Shown here piece by piece: positions 1 through 10,832 of a stretch of 64,000 bases of DNA (the stretch's first letter is position 1; the number at the start of each line of letters is the position of its first letter). A model generated the notes under the pieces. The model was not told the DNA's origin and searched no databases. It saw nothing but the letters and a program-made list of their open reading frames with translations. This stretch comes from Plasmodium malariae (lineage: Eukaryota > Apicomplexa > Aconoidasida > Haemosporida > Plasmodiidae), in contig NC_041786.1 in the NCBI RefSeq assembly GCF_900090045.1, forward strand, positions 2,598,501-2,662,500, written 5' to 3'. The position numbers were made by a program, and so were the translations under genes.

Positions 1-202
1 ATGTTAATAAATAATTAGAAATATAGTGAGCTCTTAGCATAAAATATATTTATAAATGAAATGTTTGACAAATTGATTAAATAGCAAAAATATATACATA
101 TATACATATGAATAAATACATAAAACAAATATGTAAAATAAATATTCATATAACTAAGAAATAAAGCAAATAACTAACGCATGAAAACACAAGAAAACAA
201 AA

Positions 203-2804
203 ATGTTTTCGCTTATTAAGTCAGTTTTTTCTAATTTTCAAGATGAAAAAGATTTAAAAATACTAATTATTGGTGAATGTGATTCAGGTAAGACAAGCTT
301 ATTTAATTTAATTAGTAGCTACCATAATAAGAGTAAATATGATATCTTGAACACGGTGTTTTCAAAAAGTGATAATAGCAGTAACTGTGCTCTAGGTTTT
401 AATACAAAAAAAATTATTTTTAATAGAAAAAATTTGAAAATATACGATTTAGAAGGAACAGCAACAAATACTATAAGCATTTATGACTGTTATTATGAGG
501 ACACAGATGTCATTTTTTACGTAATTGATGCAAAAATTGAAAAACATATTTTTAAAGCAATTATATATTTAACTTGCTTAGGAAGAAATAGAATTAATGA
601 TAAAAAAAAGAATAAAAATGAAAAAAAAGAGGAATTTTTAAGACCCATTATTATATTGGGGAATAAGTCCGAAGATAATTCTTCTTTTTTTTCTGCACCT
701 TGTATATCTAATTATATTAAATCTATTGATATTTATAAGAATGAAAAATTCTGGCAATTTTTTTTATCGAATAATAACACATTTCTAAACTACTATTTAG
801 GTGTATTGTATGAAAAGGTAGTTGACTACTTAATAATAAATAAATTTTCTCTAGACAAATTTTTAGTATTAGGGAAAGAAAAAGACTATAAACGAAGGGA
901 AAAACAAGGGTTGGATAATTCAGAATTGTTAAAAAAATGTAGAAGTTTTATAGAGGATATAAAAAACAATAATAAACATTGTATAACCATAGATGAAGTA
1001 GAAAATAATGAATTACTTTGTTATATTTTGAAAAATATTGTTAACGAAAACATAAATTATTATAAATGTATACCAGTGGAAGTATACAATATAAGCGTAT
1101 TGAAAAATAAGGGAATTTATGAAGTTATTGAAGCAGTTTTTCAAAAGCACTTTAATAGGGATAATCGTACAATTAAAGGGTATACTTATAACAACTTTGA
1201 TGAAAAGGACACTAATGCAATGAAATTTGTAGACAGACAGATTAGTTTTTATGAGGATACTAATGGGAACTATTATCATTCTGAAAAGGGTGATTGTAAT
1301 ATAATTGTGTCCACTGCATATGGAAAAGATGTTTTAGAGGGTAATATTATTGATACGAAATATAATGATGATAAGTATGACGAAAAAAGTTATGAGAATA
1401 ACAAAGGGAATGAAACTTATAAAAATTGTCATATGAACATGAATAAAGGAAGAGATAATAGTAATGCATTAGTTTGTCCGTATTTATCAACGAAAAACGT
1501 GCCTTATGTACATGGTAGCAATCAGAATTATCTTTTGAATAATAATGAATCACGTAATAGTAGAACGGAGGACACGTTATCAAACACACGAAATAATGCA
1601 TATATCATGTATGAATATAATACTAATCCTGTTAATTTATTTATTGAACATATTCAACATGTATATTTTGGAAAAGATAGTTGTGAAAGTATTCCTAATA
1701 TATCAAACTCCTTGAAAGAGAAAAATGCAAAATATGAAAAAAAAAGTAATATTTTAAAAAAGACTCAACAGACAAAACAAATAGATTTAATGAATATGGA
1801 GAACAATGAAAGACAAAATGGGACCCATGTAGAGAAACCATCGCTCAAAAGAGCTGACCAGCAGCATCAAGAAAAAGTTGAGGTGAGGCAGGAATATGAG
1901 GAAGGCGCATACAAGGAGATGATAATATACGAGCAGAAAGAAACATTTGAGGAAAAGAAAACATTCGAGAATAATGAAACAATTGAGGAAAAAGAAACAC
2001 ATGATAGTACATTATTTTCAATAGAAAAATTTGAACCAGAGAAGAATGAACATAAAGAAGGGAATATTGTGAAAAGCATAAAATGTAAACAAAATAAGGT
2101 GGGTACGCAGGAAATAAATGAACATATAGAATATAAAGAAGACGAGGAAAACGAAGTAGGCTTAAACAAAAGGGACAAAGATAAAATTTTACATAAAGAA
2201 GCAAATAAGAGTATGGAAGGTACACAAATTATTGAAGAACAGGGGAAAATAAACGAGGAGGAAACATATATAACAAGGTCAAATAATAAAAAGAAAAATG
2301 ATATAAAAAACGATTTGAACGAACTATGGAGCAGGCACGAAAATGACGTTGAAAATATAGAAGACGAAGAAAGGAAAGTAAAAGAGCATTATGAATATGT
2401 AGTTGAAGAGAATGCTTATGAAGAGGCCGAACTTGATGGACACGCACACGGAATGGAAACATATTCAAAAGATAGCTTCCATTATAATGATGTATCATGT
2501 GGAGATAATTACAAAAATAATATTAGTTACACAGATTATTCATCAAATGAGGAAAAGATAAAAAAAGGAAAAGATTTATTTCATAAAAAAATGAACCCAA
2601 ATAATAATATGGACGATAATGGAAATTACATATATAAAAGCAAGATTTACAAAAAAAAATATTCATTAAAAGAAAAAAAAAAAAAAAAAAAAACTTTTGT
2701 ATAATAAAAAAATCGAAAGCAATTTTGAAGTAAATTCCAGTAATTCATTTGAAAATGTAAGCCTGATGAATGTCATGTGTATAGATTCATTAAATAATAC
2801 ATAG
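203..2804 (+). CDS. Arf-like GTPase-domain protein with long disordered tail (apparent frameshift at poly-A)
   Basis: Residues 1-325 form a small-GTPase-like domain. The P-loop is GECDSGKTS (G24-S32), a G3-like DLEGT follows, a G4-like GNKSE stands in place of NKxD, and near residue 315 NISVLKNKGIYEVIEA resembles the last strand and helix of Arf/SRP-receptor-beta G domains. The order is Arf-like, but the G4 and the lysine-rich insert are unusual. The remaining 500 residues are charged, Glu/Lys/Asn-rich and probably disordered. The uninterrupted frame stops at 2704, just after a run of 21 A (2673-2693). In the +1 frame a normal-looking tail (LLYNKKIESNFEVNSS and onward) continues to TAG at 2802-2804, so I place the end there and treat the junction as frameshifted. 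ATG 203 follows an AAAA context and starts directly before the hydrophobic first strand. Family assignment is inference; the specific substrate is unknown. Confidence 0.6.
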
Positions 2805-3447
2805 ATATAAAAAAAAAAGAAAATTAAACACTTAGAAGTTCTTCGTACATGTATTAAAATATACACACTTTTATTATTACGCACAAGCTTGATATTAATC
2901 GAAATTATTCAATTTCTTTTTAATTCCTCCATTTATGTTCTTTCTTCATTTTACAAGGAATCTAAATTTACTCCTCGCCAATTTAATAATAAACTCTATT
3001 CACTAATACGTCATTTTTAATGCATACATATATATATATATTATAAATCATTTTCATTTTGTTGCCCATTTTTTACCACTTACTTATATGTGAATATCTT
3101 TTCTTTTTTTTTTGTGAACGAAACTATTTCCTAATAATATAATACCTTTTATGTTTATCAACTTAATATGAAAATACTTTTAACAGTCAATTGAAGGTGT
3201 ATAAATAGGTAGACATATAAACGTATATAAATAAAAAAAAAAAAATAGAAAAAATAATATATATAAAGGAATAATAAAAAAAAAAAAAAAAAAGGATACA
3301 AGTTAATAAAGTTAGAAAGGGTTGATACTTACTGAAAGGAAAGATGGAATAATCATTAGGGGAAGGGAGTAGTAGTAGTCTTAAATTGAAACATTTGTTA
3401 ACTAATACATTTTGCGAACATTACTGATTTTATTACCTCGATACACT
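2805..3447. other. Convergent intergenic region, no gene seen
   Basis: This is the shared 3' region of two convergent genes. It is AT-rich with A-runs near 3233-3245 and 3277-3293, and all frames are closed. I see nothing else in it. Confidence 0.6.
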
Positions 3448-5045
3448 TTACACATTTTCTAGAACTATGGATGTCGAAGAACCTAAATAATTATTTATAG
3501 AAGCACATCCTAGTTTCATATCAAAATTTTTTAAAACTGTTATTAATGATATAAAAATTCTTGAGCCAGAAACTGCACTAGGATGACCTAAGGATAGGGA
3601 TCCACCGTTTAAATTGACATTTGATAAATCTAAATTTAAATTATTCATATTAAATATTACATCTAGTGCTGATGATTCATTAATTTCGTAGTAATCTACA
3701 AAAGATTTGTTTATTTTCTTCAAGCATTTCGTTATAGAGTGAGATATACTTAAAGGAAAATCAGAAGGATAAACAGAAGCATTATCATATGTTATTATTT
3801 CAGCTAAAGGATTCAGTTCAAGTTCATTTATTTTTTTTTCGCTCATTAATATAATAGCGCATGCGCCGTCTGCGAATGGGGCTATATTATAATTTGTTAC
3901 GATAGAATCACTAGACAAATTACAAATATTGTCAATACTACATTTTTTATATATTTCATCACTGTCGATGATAGTTTTTTCTAATTCTAATTTATTTTTT
4001 TTTTTTTGAATTATTAATGGGAAAATTTCTTGTTGAATCAAATTATCACTATAAGCATTAGCTGTTCTTTTGAATGAGTTAATAACATATTCATCTAAAT
4101 CAACTCTTGGTATTTTAAACTTCTTACAAAATAATTCGAACATATTATCTTTTTTTAATTCCTTACTATTAGTTATGTAATCATACCCATCACTCAAATT
4201 AGTGTCATAGAGAATATTATTCCCTAAATTATATTTTGCTGTTCTTAAATTTTTCAAAAAAAATGGGCTCTGTGACATAGATTCCATTGAGCCAACAACA
4301 CAAACATCTTTTCCTCCTTTGATAAATTCATATCCAACTGTTATGGAATCTAAACCACTACAACATAAATTGCTTACTAGATGCGTTTTCGCGTCTATGT
4401 TTATCCCTGTAAAGGTTTTAGCAGTAATGAACGTGGGTGTAAATGTGGCTACGTATACCAACGCAGCACAAGGGCGCAGTAAAAATTTGCCTACTAATCT
4501 GCCAAGGATTATACATATATACGTACATATATACGTACATATATACGTACATATATACGTACATACATGCATGCATACATTCATACATACATATATACAT
4601 AAGTATATATATACATACACATATATGTATGTTTAAATTCATGCGTAACTTACCTGTGGCAACAAGAATTTTCTGAAGGGGCAGTGGTCCGCAACCGCCT
4701 GAAAAGGACTGGCCAAAAACTAAACAATCGACCACATTTTTTTCAATTTGACTCCTCTCGAGGGCTTTTAATATAGTGGGAATAGCTATTGCATAGGTTA
4801 ACAAATGTAGTGAATACGTAAATATAAATATATATATATACATGTACGTGTGCGTAAAAAGTTTTATTGGTTAAAGGAAAAAATGGGCAAATAAAGACGC
4901 CCCGCCATTTATATATATTTTAATTTTTCTTTTTTTATATACCTAATTTGTGTACAGGTATTTGTGAAATGCTCCCGCATAAGGCACCTATTGGTGTTCT
5001 GGCGTAACCAACAACGTAAACTTTTCTGAGGCTATTCTCTATCAT
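3448..5045 (-). CDS. Acetyl-CoA acetyltransferase (thiolase), three exons
   Basis: Three exons join in frame: 5045-4943, 4785-4654 and 4406-3448, giving 397 aa, the usual thiolase length. The N-terminus MIENSLRKVYVVGYARTPIG carries the thiolase start motif (RTPIG). Exon 2 gives the helix AIPTILKALERSQIEKNVVD. Exon 3 has the nucleophile in NLCCSG (C93, matching the family NKVCASG), NES in place of the NEAFA motif, and GHP with His353. The second catalytic Cys, normally in the C-terminal CxGGG loop, is replaced: the loop reads SINNYLGSS with Asn at 383. The enzyme would condense or cleave acetoacetyl-CoA, but loss of the proton-shuttling Cys makes normal activity doubtful. No organelle presequence is evident. 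Donors are GTATAT and GTAAGT. The second intron carries a 12-bp repeat array that keeps several false frames open. Confidence 0.88.
4407..4653 (-). repeat. Intron 2 of thiolase with 12-bp tandem repeat
   Basis: Between about 4508 and 4565 the unit catatatacgta repeats four to five times, followed by the palindrome TGCATGCA at 4568-4575. It lies wholly inside the intron and explains the open frames seen here on both strands. Confidence 0.7.
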
Positions 5046-5946
5046 AATTTAATCCATCCGTTCTTATTAACACGTTATATTATGCATTTATATTATTCAT
5101 ATTTCTGTATATTTTATGCTCATGTACATATGTATACAATATTAAAAATTCATATATAAAGATCACTGTTAATCCTACCTTATATGAATTTACAAGTATT
5201 GAGGTTCACAATTTTTTTTTTATTATTTACAAGCCATTACAAAACGTAAGAAACATTAAACCCATTCTCAAGTTACGAACACATGGCAAGCAGTTTAGTG
5301 ATATGTATATATATATATGTACACAAATGTAGAAAAAAAAAAAAAAAATTTCATGCAGTACTTCTTGAAGCGAATCTGTGCTGCACATGTAGAAATCAAA
5401 CGAAAAAAAAATGTATTGGAAAGATTTAAGAGGGGAAATAAAATATTAAATATGTAATGCTCAAAGCGGAAAGGAATAAAAGGAAAGTAAAATAAATATG
5501 CTATAATTTCCTGCAAATATTTTTTGCAGATAAAAAAAAAGAAAAAAATATATTTTAGTACCAGCATCCTGTTGTGCCCTTTTTGAAAAGGATCTCATAT
5601 AAAAAGCTTAAGTAAAACTTTGAAAGACCTACTATTCTCATAAATTGTGCACATGAAAAACGTATTTTCCGGAGAGATTATTAACAGTTATTGAAAATTA
5701 TTATGTACGCAAACGGAAAAATAGGTTATAATGGTTGTAGTAAAAGGGAAAAAATAAGGAAAAGGACATAAAAACTTGCAAAATAAAGCAAAATTAGGGT
5801 GAAATAAGGCAAAATATGGTATGTTAAAGAAAAATAGGATAAACTGAAACAAGATAAGTTAGGACAAGGCAAGGAAGGGAACACCAAGTCTAATAGTGTA
5901 ACAAAATATAATACTACAAGGTAAAGAAAAAAGACGAGGTTATAAA
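5046..5946. promoter_or_regulatory. Divergent intergenic region with purine-rich leader
   Basis: This is the shared upstream region of the thiolase (-) and the TraB-like gene (+). About 5700-5946 is strongly purine-rich on the + strand, with many AAAATAGG- and AAGGAA-type stretches, and probably forms the 5' leader of the rightward gene. No defined core promoter element can be recognised. Confidence 0.4.
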
Positions 5947-7278
5947 ATGATCAGAAGCATAGCGCTAAGATGCAAAAATAACACAAAAGTAAACGGGAAA
6001 TGGAAAATTAGTAGTAATGTAGATTATAAAAGAGTAAAATTCAAATGGGACGATAAATATTTTTCGTTATGTATTTGTGATTTAGTACCAAGTAATAAAA
6101 ATAATGTAGAAGAATTAGAGATGAAAAATATGAACATAATTAAAGATATAACGAAAACAAAATATGACTTTGTCATATTTGGAATTGGATATTTGGACTC
6201 TGATAAAATATTAAAATCTTTTAATAGAGCTGATTTACTTCAAACGAAGAGGATTGATTCGATTCACTCAAATTTAAAAAAAGCTAATGGTCAATATATT
6301 TCAATAGTTCAACAATGCCTTCTTTTAAAAATTCCACATTTCTTTTTAGGTAGGGACAGGCTAACTGAATTGACAAGTATCGGTACAGCTATATTTAGCA
6401 ACCCCAAAGAAATATTTTCATTATTATATTACTTTCTTATTAATAGTGAAAAAAATGGAAAGAATAGTAGTACTACCTCTAGTCAACATAAGAGGGAACT
6501 AGAGGACAAGGAATATAATTTACAATTTAATGCCCCCAATTTTTATAACGCATTAATTGTAGAAAATGCTTTATATCTAATATACAATATTCATGCAACC
6601 TTGTTAAAAATAGTGAAATCAAAATATTACATACCTCCCCATGGTAGTACCGCCTCTACCTCTACTTCAAATTATACTAACACGAGTAATGGTATAAATA
6701 ACACAGATGTTAAGAAAAATGTGAAGCAAAGAATATTTTCCTTTTTCAACGAAACAACGTATGACCAAATAAATAACATAAGAAATCAAATTAGAAGAAC
6801 AGAATTATTTGATGATTACATAATATCTACAGACAAAACAGATATAAACATTTTAATTGTTTGTGACAGTATAAGTGTTGACTATTTTTACAACTACTTA
6901 CAAAAAAACCTCTATCTATGGCATACCATTAGTCCGTTCTATAATGAATTATTTGCCTTGGAAAAAAAAAACATATATAAATTTGTGTTGTCTTTGTTTT
7001 TATTTATAATTGCACCTCTGGCCTGGGCACTTACCTTCCTAATCAGATATTTGTACTATCTATGGGTAGAATATTTTACTAAAGGAAAAGTAATAACTGT
7101 TGGAGGAGATTTATTTTTTCAAGATTCTAAACTAGTTCATGCAAATGAGCACACCATAAATTCTGAAGATAATTATGATAAATTCATTAACTCTATAAAC
7201 AATAACACAACTGAATTTGAGAAGGTAAGCCTGCTAGGTGGTCTACTGCAGTGGTTCAAAAATAAAAGCAGAAATTAG
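5947..7278 (+). CDS. TraB-like membrane protein (putative)
   Basis: A single-exon protein of 443 aa. I see a weak but ordered resemblance to the TraB/TRABD family. An early strand-helix-strand unit (YFSLCICDLV, then a helix, then DFVIFGIG) fits the family start (VGTAHVS, helix, VVxVEL). IPHFFLGRDRLTEL fits the family LGDR segment, and INILIVCDSISVDYF fits the later VVGxGHVxG strand. The family's His and Glu are not conserved, so any hydrolase-like activity is doubtful. A hydrophobic span at about residues 345-372 (SLFLFIIAPLAWALTFLIRY) predicts a C-terminal membrane anchor. Residues 170-270 include a Ser/Thr/Asn-rich insert. TRABD proteins of other eukaryotes are often mitochondrial outer-membrane proteins; location here is unknown. 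ATG 5947 follows ATAAA and no earlier in-frame ATG exists. Confidence 0.45.
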   Translation: MIRSIALRCKNNTKVNGKWKISSNVDYKRVKFKWDDKYFSLCICDLVPSNKNNVEELEMKNMNIIKDITKTKYDFVIFGIGYLDSDKILKSFNRADLLQTKRIDSIHSNLKKANGQYISIVQQCLLLKIPHFFLGRDRLTELTSIGTAIFSNPKEIFSLLYYFLINSEKNGKNSSTTSSQHKRELEDKEYNLQFNAPNFYNALIVENALYLIYNIHATLLKIVKSKYYIPPHGSTASTSTSNYTNTSNGINNTDVKKNVKQRIFSFFNETTYDQINNIRNQIRRTELFDDYIISTDKTDINILIVCDSISVDYFYNYLQKNLYLWHTISPFYNELFALEKKNIYKFVLSLFLFIIAPLAWALTFLIRYLYYLWVEYFTKGKVITVGGDLFFQDSKLVHANEHTINSEDNYDKFINSINNNTTEFEKVSLLGGLLQWFKNKSRN

Positions 7279-8054
7279 CATTTATGTCCTCCGCTTATGC
7301 GAATACGTATATGTATACATATATATATATATATGCTTGGGCGCATGTATATGGGTTTATTTATTTGTACCTTTCCACCTTCTCTTTTTTTAAGCATATT
7401 TCTTTCCTAACAATATTTGGTATTATCTTAAAATGATTTGCTCAAACAGCTTTACATATAAATTATGCTTAGCAAACTTAACTTCCTTTCTTTCGTTTTT
7501 CTTATTTTTAAAATTAATTTATTTACTTATATGTATACTACTGCTTATTTTATGGCAAATATAGTCTCATGCGTTTATGAGAAGCACAAAAAAAAAAAAA
7601 AAAAAATGTATTTATAAAAAATATTAAATAAATATTGTAAAACAAGTTATGGAAAAAAATATTGATAAGACGTAAAACAATCATTTAAAACTTTGCTTCA
7701 TCGATATAGTGAATTTAAAAAAAAAATAAAAATTTTTACACTACTATGGAGATGTTTTTTTGAAGTAAAAACATTAAACTGCATACCGTTTTGTGAAAAT
7801 AATTTGATCAAAAATGGTATAAAGTTTTTATTTTATTTTTTCATCACTGTAGTGTGTTATATACAATCAATATTTTATTTATTTGTCTTGGCATATAATT
7901 CTTTATTTATGTTTATTTTTACTTTATTTTTTTTAAAAAATAAAAATTTTCTTTTTTCTTTTTTCCTCATTATTTCGTCTCCTTTTTCTTTGGTATTTGT
8001 GTTATCCGTGCTCAGTTTTACTTATTTAATACTTTTTTTTTTATTTTTCTTACC
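7279..8054. other. Convergent intergenic region, T-rich, no convincing gene
   Basis: This is the 3' region shared by two convergent genes. A T-rich stretch near 7840-8050 keeps a hydrophobic frame open from a TTG codon, but there is no ATG start and composition explains it. Confidence 0.55.
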
Positions 8055-10832
8055 TTAATCTTTTATTTTTTTTTCTACATTTGCGTATCTTTCACGCTTA
8101 ATTTGTTTTTTGTCCTTAACTTCTTCTTCAGATGATATAGATCTTGGTCTTTCTTTTTCTTCACCTTTTAGTCTTTGTTCTTTTTTTTCTGTTTCTTCCT
8201 GTTTTTCCCCTTTCGTCCTTCCTCTGAGATCCTGTTTAACTTCATATACTTTTGTCTGTTTTCTTTGTGTTTTTTTTCCATCTTCTTCCTTTATTTCATT
8301 AACTTTTTCATCTTTAATTTTTTCTTTACCCCTTTCACCTTTAACTTTTTCACTTTTGACATTTTCTTCTTTTACTTCCCTATGTGATCTTTTTGTTTCA
8401 TATCTGTTTTCCTTCAACTCATATTTTAAGTTATTTGATTTTTCCACATAATTATCTTTTCGTCTTTTTCTTTGTTCCTCAAATTCTTTATCACTCTCAT
8501 TCATTACTTCACTTTTGTTTTTTCTTTTATTTCGCTCGTTTTTCACATTATGATTCGGATCAGAACTTTGGTTGGATGTCGAATCATCTGCATGATATTC
8601 TTTTTTTCTCTGGTGTGTATGATTATCCGTATTTTCGTCCGTATCAGACGATAATTTCGAATTGTTAGAAATGTTTAACGAATCATTTTTTTCGGTATTT
8701 TTCTCTCCACCTCTTCTTTCATCATTATATTTCCTACTTCTATCAGTTAAGCTGCGCCTTCTAGAACTCCCTGATTTGCATTTTTCAGAATCGACACTGT
8801 TTTTTTTCCTATAATAATTTTTAATATTATTTAATAATTTTAAAGTTTCTTGACTACTTCGATTATTGTTCATTTTGGAATTTTTTAAATCATGATTATT
8901 TTCTTTTCCATGATTTGTAGAATAATTTTCATGTCTTTCTTTCCTTTTCAACATGCCTCGTGTCAAAACGCTACCACTTCTTACAATACTTTCCCTATTA
9001 TATTTATAACGTCTTACATAACTAACATCTGAATCATCATCACTATAACGTTTTTTACGACATCGTTTATTAGAATTTCTTCTACCTTTTTTATGTGAAT
9101 TCCTTCGGTTAGCTCTCCCATGTTGGACTCGGTTTATATCCCGTAACCTCGAGTGTCCCCTTTTGTTATCAATGTCATTCGTATGCCTATCATTCGTATG
9201 CCTATCATTCGTATGCCTATCATTCGTATGTCTATCATTCGTATGTCTATCATTCGTATGTCTATCATTCGTATGCCTATCATTCGTATGCCTATCATTC
9301 GTATGCCTATCATTCGTATGCCTATCATTCGTATGTCTATCATTCGTATGTCTATCATTCGTATGTCTATCATTCGTATGCCTATCATTCGTATGCCTAT
9401 CATTCGTATGCCTATCATTCGTATGTCTATCATTCGTATGCCTATCATTCGTATATCTGTCATTCATATGCCTGTCATATGAATGTTTATCATGCTTATG
9501 CTTTTCTTGCCTGTGGAGTTTATACTTATCACTGTCATACTTATCGCTGTTATAGTGATCATTGTTAACCTTGTTCTTATTCACGTTGTCATTATTCTCG
9601 TTACTGCTACTATGATTTTTATTGATATCGTCATTACTGTTCCTCCGTATGCCATTTTTATTTTTTTTAGTTCCTGCTCTAACGTCATGTACATATTTTG
9701 CTACGTTAAAATTGCCGGTATTTGGATTCGTGTACTCTTCAAATGACGTCGACGAATCAGATGGACGCGCTGAGCTCACTGTATACGATTTAGAATTAGT
9801 TCCATATGAATCTCCTGAAGGAGTTGATTCACTGGAATAGGGTGACCCTATTGGACATGCCGAATCACTTGTATAGGAAATTCCGCTCACATGCGATACG
9901 TCTCTTGGACAAGAAGTGTCGGTAGGGGTTTCTGGACATTTCAGTATTTTAATCTTTCGTTTTTTTTTTTTATATTGTTTCCTCTTTGACTTAGACGAAT
10001 AGCTAGAATAACTGGAATTTGACAAAGAGGAATTTCTTTTTATACTTCTTGATTTATCTCCTTCGCTTGAAATATCCGATGATACTGTGTCCTTCGCATT
10101 ACTTGATTCTTTCGAATATGATGAAGCGTATTTTTTATCATTTTTGAAATATTTTTCATTTTTTACTCTTTTTTCCTTATTTTCATATTTTGCTAATTTT
10201 TTTAATCTGTTTTTACTATTATTAAGCGTTCGTTCTTCCTTTATGCGCTCCTTTTTTTCTTTTACGCCTTCCTCTTTTTCCTTTACATGCTCCTTTTTTG
10301 TTTTTATGTGCTCCTTTTTTTCTTTTACATACTCCTTTTCTTCCTTTAGGCTCTCCTTTGCTTCCCTTTCGTCTTCCTTTTTTTCCTTTTTAATTTTCAG
10401 AGCCCTTTGAAAATTTTCTAATTGTTTTCTTTTTCTATCATTAAGCATATGAGTATTTTCGTTAGTGTTAATAGTTCGATTTTCACTTATGTTAAACTTT
10501 TCTTCTCTTTTTTTTTTTTCATAATATTCATCATATAGTTTATTTCTGTAATTATTAACTAGTTCCTCAACGCCTTCTTTACCTGTATCTCTCAGACTTT
10601 CTTCATATAAATGAACTTTTAATTCTATATTTCTTTTATCAGAATGTTCAATGATAGAAAAATCGCAAGTATATTTTTTGTCAACTAGATTATTATTCAT
10701 TTTTACTTCATTTCTAAATCTTTCATATTCTCTTAAAGTATTCCTAGCATTTCGAATATGTGCCATGTTCGTTTGAACGTATCCATTTGTTCCTGAACCT
10801 CTTGGAGTCTTCAACCCAATACCATTATACAT
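8055..10832 (-). CDS. CWC21: Pre-mRNA splicing factor CWC21/SRRM2-like with HTNDR repeats
   Basis: A single-exon protein of 925 aa. The N-terminus MYNGIGLKTPRGSGTNGYVQ is almost the canonical start of SRRM2/SRm300 and yeast Cwc21. Residues 55-105 match the cwf21 domain (IIEHSDKRNIELKVHLYEE, then a second helix). In other eukaryotes this part binds Prp8 and Snu114 in the catalytic spliceosome. The rest is Lys/Glu- and Ser/Arg-rich: a KKEHVKEKEE coiled stretch near 150-200, a Ser run with SRSIKR near 265-290, and SRRRSLTDRSRK near 690. At about residues 455-550 the 5-residue unit HTNDR repeats about 18 times. The start is certain from the conserved N-terminus. The nearest rightward gene is divergent, 1.3 kb away. 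The repeat is probably a variable linker; the nuclear role is inferred from the family. Confidence 0.9.
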   Translation of the reverse strand: MYNGIGLKTPRGSGTNGYVQTNMAHIRNARNTLREYERFRNEVKMNNNLVDKKYTCDFSIIEHSDKRNIELKVHLYEESLRDTGKEGVEELVNNYRNKLYDEYYEKKKREEKFNISENRTINTNENTHMLNDRKRKQLENFQRALKIKKEKKEDEREAKESLKEEKEYVKEKKEHIKTKKEHVKEKEEGVKEKKERIKEERTLNNSKNRLKKLAKYENKEKRVKNEKYFKNDKKYASSYSKESSNAKDTVSSDISSEGDKSRSIKRNSSLSNSSYSSYSSKSKRKQYKKKKRKIKILKCPETPTDTSCPRDVSHVSGISYTSDSACPIGSPYSSESTPSGDSYGTNSKSYTVSSARPSDSSTSFEEYTNPNTGNFNVAKYVHDVRAGTKKNKNGIRRNSNDDINKNHSSSNENNDNVNKNKVNNDHYNSDKYDSDKYKLHRQEKHKHDKHSYDRHMNDRYTNDRHTNDRHTNDRHTNDRHTNDRHTNDRHTNDRHTNDRHTNDRHTNDRHTNDRHTNDRHTNDRHTNDRHTNDRHTNDRHTNDRHTNDRHTNDIDNKRGHSRLRDINRVQHGRANRRNSHKKGRRNSNKRCRKKRYSDDDSDVSYVRRYKYNRESIVRSGSVLTRGMLKRKERHENYSTNHGKENNHDLKNSKMNNNRSSQETLKLLNNIKNYYRKKNSVDSEKCKSGSSRRRSLTDRSRKYNDERRGGEKNTEKNDSLNISNNSKLSSDTDENTDNHTHQRKKEYHADDSTSNQSSDPNHNVKNERNKRKNKSEVMNESDKEFEEQRKRRKDNYVEKSNNLKYELKENRYETKRSHREVKEENVKSEKVKGERGKEKIKDEKVNEIKEEDGKKTQRKQTKVYEVKQDLRGRTKGEKQEETEKKEQRLKGEEKERPRSISSEEEVKDKKQIKRERYANVEKKIKD
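9181..9450 (-). repeat. 15-bp coding minisatellite (HTNDR)n in CWC21
   Basis: Eighteen 15-bp units, read on the + strand as gtatgYctatcattc. Units differ only at one base (C or T), which is the third base of the Arg codon (AGG/AGA) on the coding strand, so all units encode the same five residues. Because the period is a multiple of three, other frames on both strands stay open and produce spurious ORFs. Confidence 0.95.

Noticed and set aside
7693..8058. 121-codon hydrophobic frame on the + strand
   Set aside because: It has no ATG at its start (TTG) and is a T-rich 3' region of two convergent genes; Phe/Leu richness is a composition effect.
9134..9555. Three long frames on both strands across the HTNDR array
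   Set aside because: A 15-bp period keeps every frame open; the sequences are pure repeat and start inside the real gene.
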